The notes: generated from the letters alone by a model not told the origin. Shown: positions 11,851-23,240, counted from the stretch's first letter. The stretch is 64,000 nucleotides of DNA from Ectobius pallidus (GCA_964059195.1 CAXKWD010000006.1:177752825-177816824); one strand, 5' to 3'. Numbers and translations: made by a program.

Positions 11851-12231
11851 TTAAGAAGGCCTCTTCCGAAATGGTATTGTTCCCTTATCCGAAAATCTGC
11901 ACCTACAAAGATCAGGTGCTCTTGAAGTCGCGTGGATTTCCCCAGTGTTGCCGCTGTCATTCGCCACTTCTCAAGTGAAGTAAATGCTCTGGTACATATT
12001 TGGCAACGTTGTACTGGACTGCAGACAAGTGTGAATACGCCTAATTACCTTTCTGTTCACTGATTGACAGGTCGAAGAGGATTAGGGTGGCAGCAGGTAC
12101 AGCCAGTTCTTGGAAAAAAGAGTCTTTAAAAAGTGGCACCCACAATAGTATTCAGTTTTACGGGAATACGATGACATACGTGCAGAAACAGACATGAGAA
12201 AATTGTCGAAGCGGGTTGGAAATGTAGTGTG
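11850..12231. other. Non-coding stretch, unassigned
   Basis: Moderate GC, no convincing frame, no repeat partner found in the window. Confidence 0.4.
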
Positions 12232-12953
12232 TAGGGCAAGGCATTTAATGACCATAGGCCTAAACTAGTGAAAAAATGCATTTATGACATAAAAATAGTG
12301 AAAAAGACCAAAAATTTAAAAAAATCATCAATAAATTTACCATTACTACTTATTAGTTTTTTTAAGTATTGAATTGCTAAAAGCAATTTAATCGATGGCA
12401 GTGCGTTATATATGAATTTATAATATAAAACACACTTATTTTGTTACTAAAGAAGTAAGTAAATTTATACTACTTGGACACCCTGAGCGAAAAAAAATAT
12501 TTCTGAACTGGCGTGGTCTTCAAATTGCCTCTAGCAAATATGTGCCGTTTAAAAAAGAGAAATAATCTTTATTGGTACAAGTCAGACTGCTACGGTGTAC
12601 AATAAACCTGAATTAAATTGACCTATGAACACTTGGCGGAGATTCTCAAATAAAAACGATAGTCTGTTGTCTGAAAGTAACGATTTGTACTTGGAAAAAC
12701 TCATCTCTACCTCCACTGAGACATTACCTAAAATGCCGAAAATGACCTAAAAATTGCCAAAAAATGCAAAATAAAGCAAAAAATGCAAAAACAATTTGCC
12801 CTTACTTAATCAATTATTTCATGAAACACATTTATATATGATAATAATAATAATTTATTGCATCTGTAGCTATACATTGTATAGATAAACATTGTCAATA
12901 TTATTTAGAACAGCTATCTTTTAACCTTTATATAAAGAAGATGCCTTGCCCTA
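12232..12953. mobile_element. Probable hAT MITE, TAGGGCAAGGCAT termini
   Basis: 13-bp inverted ends tagggcaaggcat (12,232) and atgccttgcccta (12,953). The interior has many aaaatgcc/aaaatgacc words like those of the TAGGGTTCGGATG family. No matching 8-bp flank, so the target duplication is lost or the ends are slightly off. Confidence 0.6.
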
Positions 12954-13159
12954 ATAGGATCAAAAGTGAAAGAAATTAGGAGGAAAAAGAGAGACTGTAT
13001 TGTGATGATCACATCATGATTAGAATGAAGGTTATCGTGTTTTCTTTCGCACGAAGTAATTATCAACAGCATCATGTCACTTATGCAACTCTCGTCCTTG
13101 TTAAGAGCAGGATTTGGGCTCAATAGGCTTATTCTATTTTTGCCCAGCCAAATCTACAG

Positions 13160-13385
13160 CATGCAGAGACCTGAAATGTTTGTCCGAATGCTCCTCGAAT
13201 CCGGATTTTCGATTTTCGCTTTCGTTCGCGAGTTATGAGTGAAAAACTGGCAGAAAACGTGATCTTAACACCAAATTTCGATAAAATATAATTGTAAAGT
13301 ATTTTACAGGTGGCCTTGCTCTGTTGCCATAACACCAGGGAGAAGAAAAGCGTCGCTGATATATACATTTTCTTCAACATAACAC
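13160..13385 (+). repeat. Interspersed repeat, gaaaactggcagaaaacgtga family, copy 2
   Basis: Direct-orientation match to 10,410-10,630, sharing cgcgagttatgagtgaaaaac and ggccttgctctgttgccata segments. Confidence 0.55.
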
Positions 13386-13468
13386 ATCAGATTGTCAATC
13401 GAAACGACGCTGTGTTTGATTCATTTGTTTATAACACTACGGCACGCAAATACCTTACTTTTCACATA

Positions 13469-13550
13469 GGTGGACGGAAGGGGATTATGTTGGTCTCGCA
13501 TTCGGGAGGTTCCAGGTTCAAATCCCGTAGTCGGCCAATTAGTTTTTTTT
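13469..13550 (+). mobile_element. tRNA-like SINE fragment
   Basis: ggtctcgcattcgggaggttccaggttcaaatcccgtagtcggccaatt matches the head of the 58,970 SINE. It includes a B box but has no pairing acceptor stem. Confidence 0.55.
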
Positions 13551-13721
13551 TTATGTGAGTATGCGATTGTCAAGATATCACAAATCTGTCTAGTTCTGCT
13601 GATGCTGGACAATGTTAATCTAATGTTTTTTGTTTATATATATTTTTTTTTTTTAACTAGACCTTTGTTTTTCCGTAAGTCTTGCTTAATGAATCGATCT
13701 GGAACTTAACTCGGAAATCGA

Positions 13722-14225
13722 TTATAAAAAAAAATCCCTTTAGGCAGGCCTACAGGCTGAGGTAGATTTCGAAGTGCTAAATCTCGCCTTATTTGAGAAC
13801 TATCGAGAAACTAGTTATTGATTTGTAGAATACTCATCAAGAGCTTTTCAACGATACCCCACAAGACGTGGTTTCAAAAATTTCGAATTTCCATCCCCCC
13901 ACCCCCACTCGTACCATCAAAACTCCCGAATCGTTGGTGACACTGTGAACTCCATAGGGAGTACTCTAATTTATTCAAACAAAGTTTCTCTCTTTACCTT
14001 CATAGGGGCCGAGATATAAATTTTTGAAAATTTCAACCCCCGACCACCCCCTTCGGCCAATTTTGCTCATTAACGAACTTGTCCAAAATATTGGCCCTAG
14101 AAATAACATAATACAATTTTGTTCAAATATCTTCAAAATACGGCCGCTAGCGTATCACAATTTTTTTTTTGAACGGGCTGTGGTTTCGTACTTAGGGAGG
14201 CATGAAACGTAGATATACTAAAAAC
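13722..14225 (-). repeat. Right arm of the 4.7-kb inverted pair
   Basis: Reverse-complement partner of 9,540-10,135 (landmarks atccctttaggcaggcc, ccccacccccactcgtacc, cttagggaggcatgaaacg). Confidence 0.65.
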
Positions 14226-14724
14226 GTAATTTTCTGCATATTATAATTGTAACTATCATTGATTAAACAAAAGCATACTGGCATTTTGTTGCTCCAGTTT
14301 ACCTGATTTTATTTGTTGATTACTTGTTGGCTTGATATTTATAATGAAGGAATTATGAGCAAAAAGGTTTCCTTGTTTCCTTGAATGTGGACTAGAGAAA
14401 GTGAAGGCCATTCAGGAGATGTACAAAAATAATTGTGTTGCAAATGTAATTGCACACTTGTGCAAGTTCTCAAGGCCCTAATCCTCTAGTCTACTGGGGA
14501 TGCATCCATCTCTGATGCATATTTCATGGGTTCATTGCTAAAACTACGTAACGTCCTATTTTTCTTAGTCATGCCTCGAAACATGCAAAACGGGTAAACT
14601 TGATCAGCTGAAGTAATCCGTTGACAATAACCTGCATTGTGTTTAATATAGTTACACTTATTTGTATTCAGATGTGAATAATTTTCTTAAACAACAGAGT
14701 TTTAGGATTGTGTTTACGTTTGTG
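14226..14724. other. Non-coding stretch, nothing recognised
   Basis: AT-rich, no shared repeat landmark and no coding signal. Confidence 0.4.
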
Positions 14725-15802
14725 TGTATATATATATAAGAGGCTTTGTCCTGACTGACTGACTGACTGACTGACTGACTGACTGACTGACTGAATGACT
14801 GACTGACTGACTGACAGACAGACAGAGAATCAACGTAGAGCCTAAACTATAATAGGTAGAGACTTGGAATTTTGACAGTACCTTCGTTTCATAATGTAGG
14901 TGCACACTAAGAAAGGATTTTGAATATTTTGATTTTTAATGCCAAAAATCTAATGTTTTCGAGGAGACGAAATACCTTTTTAAACAGAATTATCAAATCC
15001 AAATGAAATTTCATGTACAGTTCTCATGACAACAGTGTATTGTTGGAAATAAATGATACGGGACTCTGACAAATTAGAGAAGTTATCGATATAATTCATT
15101 GGTGTAAATAAATATTGATGAATGGAATTCACGAAAATAATGCACAATGCGATGCAGTCACATAACTTTCTCTATCCTGGACGTAGAGAATACCGCTTTC
15201 TCGCTTCCACATTTTGAGTTCGTATTGCAGGGTCAGCATTTTCAGTTGTTTCAGTCTGAGTGTGTGCCAATGAGTATGCCATATCAGAAGTCTGTAAAAA
15301 ATTCTATCCACTGATTCGTTATTCATAGCTGTAGGCTTTTTATTAGTTGAGAAATAGATATGTTTATCATAGGCCCTAAGCATGTAAAAGGGAACAAAAT
15401 AGGATGGAACATTTTTAGTTCTATGTGCACAGTATAGTATTATGTCCCAGGTTTTTGGGGAGGAAAGTATGAAAATAATATTGAATTTCTTTTAGATTTC
15501 ATCCCCGAAACTGTTGTGTGGTAACATGAGAGTGAGAAATAAAATATTCTGTAAAGACAATACAATTTTATGTTACCAGAATTTCTGTTTCTTCTTATTT
15601 GAACCCCTACCAGAAGCAATGGGGTGCAAAATTCTACATCCTTCATGAGCCAAGCATCTTCTGAGGGAATAGTTTGAGTGTGATAAGTCGTTCTTCCTCA
15701 TTTCAAATTCTAAGACATATAACGATTTAGAGTTTGAAAATGGAAAGTCCTTCATAAGTTAATTTCGAATTAAAATATAGAAAACCCGAGCGACGCCGGG
15801 AA
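14725..15802 (+). mobile_element. Helitron (GGCTTTGTCCTGACTGACT family)
   Basis: Begins in tatatatataagaggctttgtcctgac and carries the shared interior (cgtagagcctaaactataat, gacttggaattttgacagta). It ends with the hairpin-forming aacccgagcgacgccggg at 15,783-15,800. The terminal CTAG is missing where a reversed fragment abuts. The 5' sub-terminal part is an expanded GACT microsatellite (14,751-14,822). Confidence 0.7.
14751..14822. repeat. (GACT)n microsatellite
   Basis: About 17 units of GACT with one aatg interruption. The unit is present at 1-5 copies in the same place in sister Helitrons. Confidence 0.9.
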
Positions 15803-16022
15803 GACCTGGCGTTGCCCGGGTTTTTAATTTTGCTTGCAGTTTTGAAAAGTACTTATAGAGGACTTTCCTTCCTTATATAGGTGTGGAGAATATGAAATAA
15901 GGGAGAATAACTTGGCTCAGTCAAATTATTCCTTCATACAACGCTAGATATTGCTTTTTTGTTGTTTTTAGAGGACCTAGAATTTTGCAAGCTATTGCTT
16001 CTACACACCATTCCTGGTATAA
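15803..16022 (-). mobile_element. Helitron 3' fragment abutting the SLC46 splice donor
   Basis: The reversed terminal hairpin (cctggcgttgcccgggttttt) is followed by segments aligning with 37,500-37,725: gaggactttccttccttatataggt, then gaggacctagaattttgcaag. Similarity fades within about 20 bp of the donor at 16,037. Confidence 0.55.
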
Positions 16023-16037
16023 ATGGAAATTACTCAC

Positions 16038-16970
16038 CATGCATGGGTCCGATGATGACCATGCAGGCCACCATGAGCATGATGACCCTCATCCTGCGGT
16101 TGTGTTTGCCCTCCTTGAAGGCCACTTTGAAGGTCTCCGAGATGTGTCCCACGTCGAAGAAGTCCCTCACGGCCCCACAGGGTCTCTCCTGCTTCTTCTT
16201 GTCCTGCGCCGTTTGCTTCCGCGGCTCCTCGTGTATGCGGAAGTATCCGTACCACAAGCTGGCTATGTACAAGACACCGGATATGGAGAATATGCCGTAG
16301 AACCCGATCTGCGCGTAGAGGACTCCGCTGAGAGCCATTCCTACAGGGACTCCCAGGGACACGAACAGGTTCACGATTCCTATGCGTAGCGTCCTCATGC
16401 CCACGGAAGTGACGTCGGCGACGTAGCTGAAGACGGCCATGAACATGGTGAACCACCCCCCGGTGAGGGCGGGGAAGAGCGCCTCAACCAGGCCGGCCAC
16501 CTCCATGGGCAGCTCGTAGAAGAAGTAAGTACAGAGGATGAGCCCAGCGCACGTGAGGAGCTCCCCGCAGATCGGCAGCAGCATGCAAGGCTTCCGTCTA
16601 CCAGTGCGGTCCGACCAGGAGCCCAGGAAGAGCATGAGGACGCAGGGCACGGAGCTCTGCAGCATGGTCTTCCAGATGGTCATGCTGGCCACTAGCTGCT
16701 GCACCCGCACTTCCTCTTCCGTGTAGTTGGCGGTTTGCCTCGCCGTCAGAGCACCACAGACGTCGTCCCCATACTTCAAGTTCACTCGACAGGCCTTCTC
16801 GAGGTTCAAGTTCTGAGTTGCTAACATCGCTAACACACACGGCATTATGTAACACGCGAGCATGGGCTCCACCGTGATGTTCGCCCTAATGTAACCCCAC
16901 TTCTGCCTCAGCGACATCTTCTTCCAAGCGCTGTCTTCGTCGTTCATCTTCTCGTCCGCCATCTTCTTAC
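16038..16970 (-). CDS. SLC46-type MFS transporter, N-terminal half (single exon, partial)
   Basis: Proton-coupled-folate/heme-carrier-like solute transporter of the SLC46 branch of the major facilitator superfamily, a plasma or lysosomal membrane protein. The substrate cannot be told from sequence. The exon reads from an acceptor (ttttgacag) at 16,971-16,979 to a donor (gtgagta) at 16,031-16,037. The likely start ATG is at 16,960-16,962, giving 308 residues and a phase-1 donor. The family signature VEPMLACYIM is at residues 31-40 and an NYT glycosylation sequon at 79-81 in the first loop. The MFS loop GSWSDRTGRRKP is at 114-125. About six hydrophobic segments follow, then a Lys-rich central loop (~246-262), and the protein stops at the start of TM7. 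Family members have about 450-500 residues, so about 150-200 C-terminal residues are in exons not seen here. GC content is much higher than in the surroundings, as expected for conserved coding sequence. The open frame extends 47 codons upstream of the ATG but looks intronic there. Confidence 0.88.
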
Positions 16971-17657
16971 CTGTCAAAATATAAACCATGAGATGTGTTG
17001 GACAGAGTTGCAAGGAAGCTACCTGGTTAAGACACATCATGAGACGAAAAGGACTTCTGCTGGATGTAATCGAAGGATATGTAAATGTAAGAATTGACAT
17101 CAAGAAGAATAGATACAGATGCTTTTACAAGATTTTATAAATTTTATCTTATTTTATAAATATGATGAAATGCAGTTTTTGTTTTAAGTATTGGAACTCC
17201 AAGCTAGCAGAAGTTTCAGATGCCCTGAAGATGGTGTAGAGGCACCGAAAGGCCTAGGCAACAAATCACAAAATATATCTTAGTTCAGCAACTGGTACCA
17301 TATTTATTTTATTTTATAATAAACAGATTTAGCCCACATTTTACGTTCCTGAGTTTTCAACTGCGTATGTCATATCGTGTGATATGTACAGGTAGGGAAA
17401 AGAAAGCGGACCGACTAAAATATCTAAGTTGCCTACATGAGCCACTGCGCATGCCTAGCGGCTTTCACAGGATAGTAGGGAATGTATTGAAATTTGTTCT
17501 AGTGTCAATAAATTGCTTGAATTGAGAAATAATTTCACGTAAATTGCATTTCTTGTGAAAACAAACGTTTCCGTTACATCTCTTACATTTCTTTACGTAT
17601 CACAAGGCTCTGAAACCAGGTACAAGAGTCTACATCTAGTTCCCATAATCTTTCATA
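16971..17657 (-). other. Presumed upstream intron/5' region of the SLC46-like gene
   Basis: Non-coding on both strands. It includes a CTGAAGA-stem-GAAA motif at 17,223-17,252 (separate entry) and an NRF-1-like ctgcgcatgc at about 17,444-17,453. The latter might mark a promoter or first non-coding exon for the minus-strand gene. No coding exon is recognised. Confidence 0.35.
17223..17252 (+). ncRNA. Hammerhead-like CTGAAGA-stem-GAAA motif
   Basis: tgccctgaagatggtgtaga begins the motif: CTGAAGA, a GGTG/CACC helix, GAAAGG. A short helix I TGCC/GGCA closes it, with CTA as the putative cleavage triplet. One extra base lies between CTGAAGA and helix II. Confidence 0.35.
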
Positions 17658-18394
17658 CAAGGGTGCCCATATGGTATTTTCTAGGGGGGGAAATTTTTTG
17701 ATTAATTTATATTTTGTCGCTTTAACTTCTTGGGCCGCTTTGTAACATTATATTAATAAAATAACAATGACGTAGCCAGAAAATAACTTCGGGGAGCGTC
17801 AAAAGTGCCGGAGGGTTTGGGGGTACGGAATACCCTACAATAAAGGGGGATCGGGGGACCACCCCCGGAAACCTTTAAATATTGAATTAATGAAAATTAC
17901 ATTTTAGCACTGAAAAACTAGTTAGCAAATTTGTTTACCTTACTCTAAGACATGCCAACGTAAACAAGAAATCATTACCTAAGTTATAACACTTATAACT
18001 AACTTATTTATAAGAAACGTTAAATAACGCATGGGACACTGGAAATAATAGCCTACTCATTGTGTTATGAAAACAAAATAACTGCTATATCATATTTGAC
18101 ACACCAACAAAACTTCTTTAATTCAATAAGTTTTTTAAGATACAAAAATTGAATTTTAGGTTCTGATTTTTAGGGGTCCGGACCCCATGGACCCCCCTTT
18201 CCTAATCCACTGTGGATTCTGCTTCCATATTGTCGATTTGGTAAAACTTCTGCAAACTTGTTATGTCTCTACTGACTTTTAAATAATTGTCCTAAAAGAA
18301 AAACACCTGACTATAATTATTAACTTACATTTCTTCCTTTCCCTGATAGCTAGGGGGGCCGTCCCCCCCTTGCCCCCGGGTATGGGCGCCCTTG
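17658..18394. mobile_element. Compound hAT MITE, CAAGGGYGCCCATA termini
   Basis: 737 bp between caagggtgcccata and tatgggcgcccttg. It contains a CAGTGGCGTAG-family element (17,765-18,212) at the same internal place as in the 52,008-53,316 copy. Flanking 8-mers do not match. Confidence 0.75.
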
Positions 18395-18789
18395 AATTTC
18401 CATACATTTGTTTACTTCAGAATTGTCCCATATTAAAGAAGTAATTCGAATTTCTGTCACACTAACAGCGACATAAGCGAAAGTATGCGATTGTCTGGGC
18501 GATTCCTGCAAATTTCTCAGCTGACTTAAACTCTTTTTGCCCCGAGTTTTAGTTCTGTTGAGAAATTTGTCGGTTTTACATATTGCATAAGAATTAAAAT
18601 CGTTAATCAAATATCAAAGTTTTTACTTTAACTTAAAGGAAGTGAAATAGTTGACAAGAAATCAATCAATTATTTATAATGATAATTGCAGATAAGGAAT
18701 TGTTCAACTTGCATTTTACAATTTTCAGGCTTTTATTTTTTATTTTTGTATTCAATTAAATTTTAATGTTGTCATTAACTAATTATTTT

Positions 18790-19490
18790 CGACAAAAAAT
18801 CTTACATGAAACTCACATACTTCCTCTGCCTAAATAAAGTTTGCCTCTTACTTAGTATTATATAATTATTACGTATAAATTGGTTATAAACACGAAGACA
18901 GTGTTACCACACCACACCACATCGCATCGCATCCCCGAAGGATACACGACCAAAATAAAATCTGATTAATGCACTCACATAACTTTCTTTATTTTAAGCA
19001 TGGCCAATACATTTTTCTCACTTCACATTCTGATATAGAATAAGAGGCCATATTACAATTGTTTCAACCTGATGCAAAGCTTTATTATTCAACAGAGTTT
19101 CAAACAGAGTGGGTGGCTTATAACTACCCTTCAGAAAATTTTTACGAAAAAGTTATCCAAATAAAAGTTTTAACTCTTGGTATAAGCACTCCATGTACAA
19201 AATTTAAAGAAAATCGTTAAAGCCGTTTTCGAGATAATCGCGAAAAACGAAATTTTCTGGATCTAAAGTCCCCTTAAAAATAAGAGAAAGTCGTCGCCAA
19301 TCTTCGTGTCACATTCCGAGAAGGTATCTAACCCAAATAGAAAATGTTTTCATACGATTTTCCGTTCAGAAGCTAGGCTGTTTACAGACTCACATAGACA
19401 TGTTTCTGAAAATAGTATTTTTGGATTCTGGGGGCCTCAAAACGTGTATTTATGTTAAAAACTAAACTTCGAATTTGGGGATCAGGCATA
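18790..19490. repeat. TIR repeat, acttcctctgcc family, right-truncated
   Basis: Starts acatacttcctctgcctaaa and follows the 1,190-1,960 copy (gccgttttcgagataatcgcg, gtatttttggattctggggg). The right end is missing. Confidence 0.6.
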
Positions 19491-19699
19491 TAAGATAATT
19501 GTAATTAAGTTGATTTCAATAGAAAAGCAATACTTACTCCACTTGAATTGTCGTTCAATTCAACATCCTGGTCTTTAACACACTTTTCCCATAAAATACA
19601 TCTTCTAGAACGATTTTCTTTGATAATGCTGAAACTACTAAACAGGATTTCTGTTGATAAACTTCATATTTCTTTTCTGGTACGAGGGATATAATTATG

Positions 19700-20381
19700 C
19701 AGCCATTTCATAAAATATGATAATTTTTTCCCTCAAAGAGAGATGTAATTGGGTGGTCAAATAAGAGTTTAAAACCTCAAATTGTCTGAATATTAAGGAA
19801 GTGTATTTGAAGTTGTTTAGTGTGCAAAATCTGTCGATGTACTTATTTATTGCATTGCAGTTAATTTTTTTGGCATTTTTAGCATGATTTTAACACTCTT
19901 TAATACCAAGTAGTCAAGAGTAATCAGCTATGTCCATTTTGATTTGAGGAAATATACGTCTTAAGGTACAATTTGGTATAAGATTAACTTTTTGTCCCAC
20001 CCGTAATGGTCATAGTTTTGTTAAATATTATTTTAAGAGTTAAATAAATGTTCTGACAATCTTGAAACCGTTTATAATTTGTATTTAATCCCTCATACCT
20101 TCATTAATAACAACATTAAGTCTCTAACATTAATAGCAGAACAGCAAATGAACTTCTGTTTTGCATCATTAAAATCAGTGTCCAAATTATGTCCCACCCG
20201 TAATAGATTTTGAAAAACAAATTTTAAATAATGTTTTGCATGTAGTATGGAGGAGAAGGCATTGTAAATTTTACAGAATGTAAAGAAGAGTTCTAGTTCA
20301 TTATTTTTGACATGTAATGAACCAAAATATTTTTGATAATAATTATGCTAGAATGTCCCACCCGTAATTATGAAATGGCTG
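19700..20381. mobile_element. MITE, CAGCCATTTCATAA termini, with internal GTCCCACCCGTAAT motifs
   Basis: 682 bp between cagccatttcataa and ttatgaaatggctg. The 14-mer gtcccacccgtaat occurs three times (about 19,994, 20,191 and 20,355). A reversed copy with insertions is at 56,122-57,450. Superfamily unclear; no convincing 8-bp duplication. Confidence 0.7.
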
Positions 20382-20389
20382 TGTGTTCT

Positions 20390-20598
20390 ATATTGTGTAT
20401 AAATATTTCCACCTGTTCCCTCCAATTAAATGTTCTTGTTACAATATCAGCTAGATGTGACAAAGCTATTGAGTTGATATTGTAACAATACCAGCTCAAT
20501 TACAATATTAGCTCAATAGCTTTGTCACATCTAGCTGATATTGTAACAAGAACATTTAATTGGAGGGAACAGGTGGAAATATTTTGTACACAATATAT
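20390..20598. repeat. Palindrome, about 210 bp
   Basis: The arm aaatatttccacctgttccc ... agctagatgtgacaaagctat is repeated in inverse order after a loop of about 14 bp near 20,493-20,506. It lies immediately right of the 682-bp MITE. Confidence 0.8.
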
Positions 20599-20909
20599 TG
20601 CACATAACTTATAGGTCACAGCAATCAGCAATACGATCTGACTTACCTAATAACTATGGACTTCCTGCAATGGAGACTGGAATTGGCCTCATCCCACTCC
20701 ACTCACACGCTGGAGAGCGACTGTGTATGATTGTCCGGTTCTGCAAACCCCCTCCAATCTCCAATCTCCAACATAATACCAGTAGGTAAGCGGGGAAAGG
20801 TCTCTATTATTTAGGAAAGACCAAGTAACTAACGGGCCCGCAATTTTTAAACGAATTAATAGGACAGAATGTGTCAAGGTTTGCTAATATCTTACTAATG
20901 AGTTTTTTA

Positions 20910-21440
20910 GTGCACGTTCTCTAAAACAGCTGCTTGTCGGACTGGCAACACGCCGAAAAATTGCATTTTAGCAACCAAGGCCGCTAAAATTCCATAAAAC
21001 TGCATCGAATGTGCATTGAAAATGCAGTTTTATCGGCCTAGTACTTTAAAGTCGTCATGGCAACCTATAAACAAAAACATCATGACAATCACAAAATCCA
21101 GATGGCATTTACCGGTCACACCAACATTAACATGGATTTAAGCATGTATTTGGTCATTAAACAACAATTTTTTTTTTATGATAATCAGAAACTTTACCAG
21201 GATTTTTTCGCAAAACACATTAAAGTCTACTTCATCATATAACAACAAATATAAGCCAACAACTTTTCACATCTTGGCTCACAAGAGAAACATTCCTTAC
21301 CATGGATGCACCAGCATTTATTTGCAATATTTTCCTTCTCATAGTCTACTGCTGGCACCAGCTCGAATTCAATGTTTCTGGCTTGGATTGAAATTTCCTC
21401 GGGATTATCATTCATATTTTCACAAGATTTTCATAATTAT
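20910..21440 (+). repeat. Interspersed repeat, ctctaaaacagctgcttgtcgg family, copy 1
   Basis: Direct match of about 530 bp to 43,490-44,010, sharing tcggactggcaacacgccga, gccgctaaaattccataaaa and tttcctcgggattatcatt. No conserved frame. Confidence 0.7.
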
Positions 21441-21559
21441 TAGTTCGTATGAATTACTGTTTATAAAAAGCTACTCATAATGCATCTATACCGCATTTCG
21501 TATTGGTACGTAAGGTTCATTGTTGTTCTGCGATTCAGGTGGCTGTGGGAATATGAAAT

Positions 21560-22590
21560 GGCTGACTACCTTTCATTATAATTAATTATACGGTATTTTT
21601 GTTTCATTTCATATAATTTAGAGAGCTTTTACTAAAAAATATTGTATGCAAAAACTTCATCGGACTCATCCAGTATTTCAGTCTCGGCCGCTATACTAGA
21701 TTTGTCCGCTAAAGCGTTATTTTGCTTACTTGATACTTAAATAGCTATTATGTTACTTTTATTTCTTATTTCATAAATGATTGTAGCAAAACATTACACC
21801 CATACCAACTGTATTCAGATTCTTAGCGGGTTCTATCCTAGATTATTATTCGGGTGTATTTAATTTACATCTGTATTAAGGAAGCAATTAGTAAACAGTA
21901 GGCAGGAGACGATTTATGCAAAATATCGGAGAATAAAGAAGAGAGGGGGCACCATCATGAAGTGAGATGATATGAAATCACACCAAATACTATAGAGGAC
22001 AATACCGGACACTTACTGCTTTGGCAATGGAAAAATGGGGGACGGATTTTGCAGCAGTCCTGGTGGCACAACCTGCAAACTTGGGGGCAAATTAAAATAT
22101 TCAAAACACATATAAATTGCAATTTCACCGAAAACTAAGGACCAAAACACTGTTTAAGTAATTACAAGAATAATAATGAGCAAACAAAACACAGAACTTC
22201 CGAAATAGTTCTCAAAATATCAATGAAAACACAAATATTTCAACTTAATGGTTGCTAACAATAACAACTCTTTTTTTTCAATGTTGTTTTTTGTTTTAAT
22301 TTTTTAGGTCATTTATTTCCAAACCAGCATTTTTTCTGGACCATAGATAAATAGAAAAATCATAAACTTTATACATAACATGCCGAGGTTGCCTACTTCG
22401 GCTCTTCTAATAGAAATTGGTTGATGTCTTTGTATCTACAGTGAGTCCCACGCAAGAGTTGGCCAATGACGCGGGTTTCTGCGTCGCGGCTGGCACAGCT
22501 CCAACTCCCGAGCGATCGGGTGAAATATCTACGCAAATAATGCCGCGGTCGTTGTAATGATTCAGGTTATCACATTTACAGTTAAAATTA
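21560..22590. other. Non-coding stretch with a GC-richer patch
   Basis: Mostly AT-rich. The part 22,440-22,560 is GC-richer with several CpG, but without a convincing exon or tRNA. Confidence 0.35.
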
Positions 22591-22598
22591 CAATAAAA

Positions 22599-22975
22599 AT
22601 AACCACGTACCTCATCACAAAAGATGCATCCAGACAATACTGGCACCTTTTTAGGAAATTTTCTTTCACGCGCATAAGTTCAGCTTCCGAGATAGTGTTA
22701 ATTTCTTTTGTGATATTGTCTTTAAGTTCTTCTTATATATGGGAAATTGACCTATACACTTTATTTTTCAAGTTTCCCCATAAATAATATTTACATACTG
22801 TTAGAAGAACTGAAAAACAATATCACATAGGCCTATCACAAGAGAAAGTAACTCTGTCTCGGAAGCTGAACTTATGCGCGTGAAAGAAACTTTCCTAAAA
22901 AGGAGCCAATATTGTGTGGATGCAAGAGGAGAACATTTCCAACATCTCTTGTGATGAGGTACGTGGTTATTTGCA
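22599..22975. repeat. Imperfect inverted repeat
   Basis: ataaccacgtacctcatcac (22,599) recurs inverted at the right end (gtgatgaggtacgtggttat). A second shared block is cacgcgcataagttcagctt. The left arm lacks about 25 bp of the right arm. The spacer is about 130 bp. Confidence 0.65.
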
Positions 22976-23240
22976 GTTACTGCATGTGTATTCAGTAGTA
23001 GCAGGTTGGGCCGCTAGATGGTGCTCAAGATATTGTTCCTCGATATATCGCAAAGTGTCCTGATTTGTTGTATCACATCTAATAATGTCCTGGAGGTTCT
23101 TAACTTGTCCAAAACACAAAATAAAACGCCATCACTTGTAAGCAAGGTTGGAGTTGAAAAGAAGTATTTTTCTGCAGCTTTTAATAACACATGATTTCGA
23201 AACGTCATGATTTTTTGTACAATATTTTTGCTAAAATCCT

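Noticed and set aside
14714..14905. Serine/valine/glutamine-repeat frame
   Set aside because: Translation of the GACT microsatellite in a Helitron.
15985..16855. Overlapping frames on both strands of the SLC46 exon
   Set aside because: Shadows of the GC-rich coding exon; only the minus frame has transporter motifs and splice signals.
17765..18212. Inner hAT as an independent recent insertion
   Set aside because: Its flanking 8-mers differ and the same junction is present in the 52-kb copy, so it is an inherited part of a composite.
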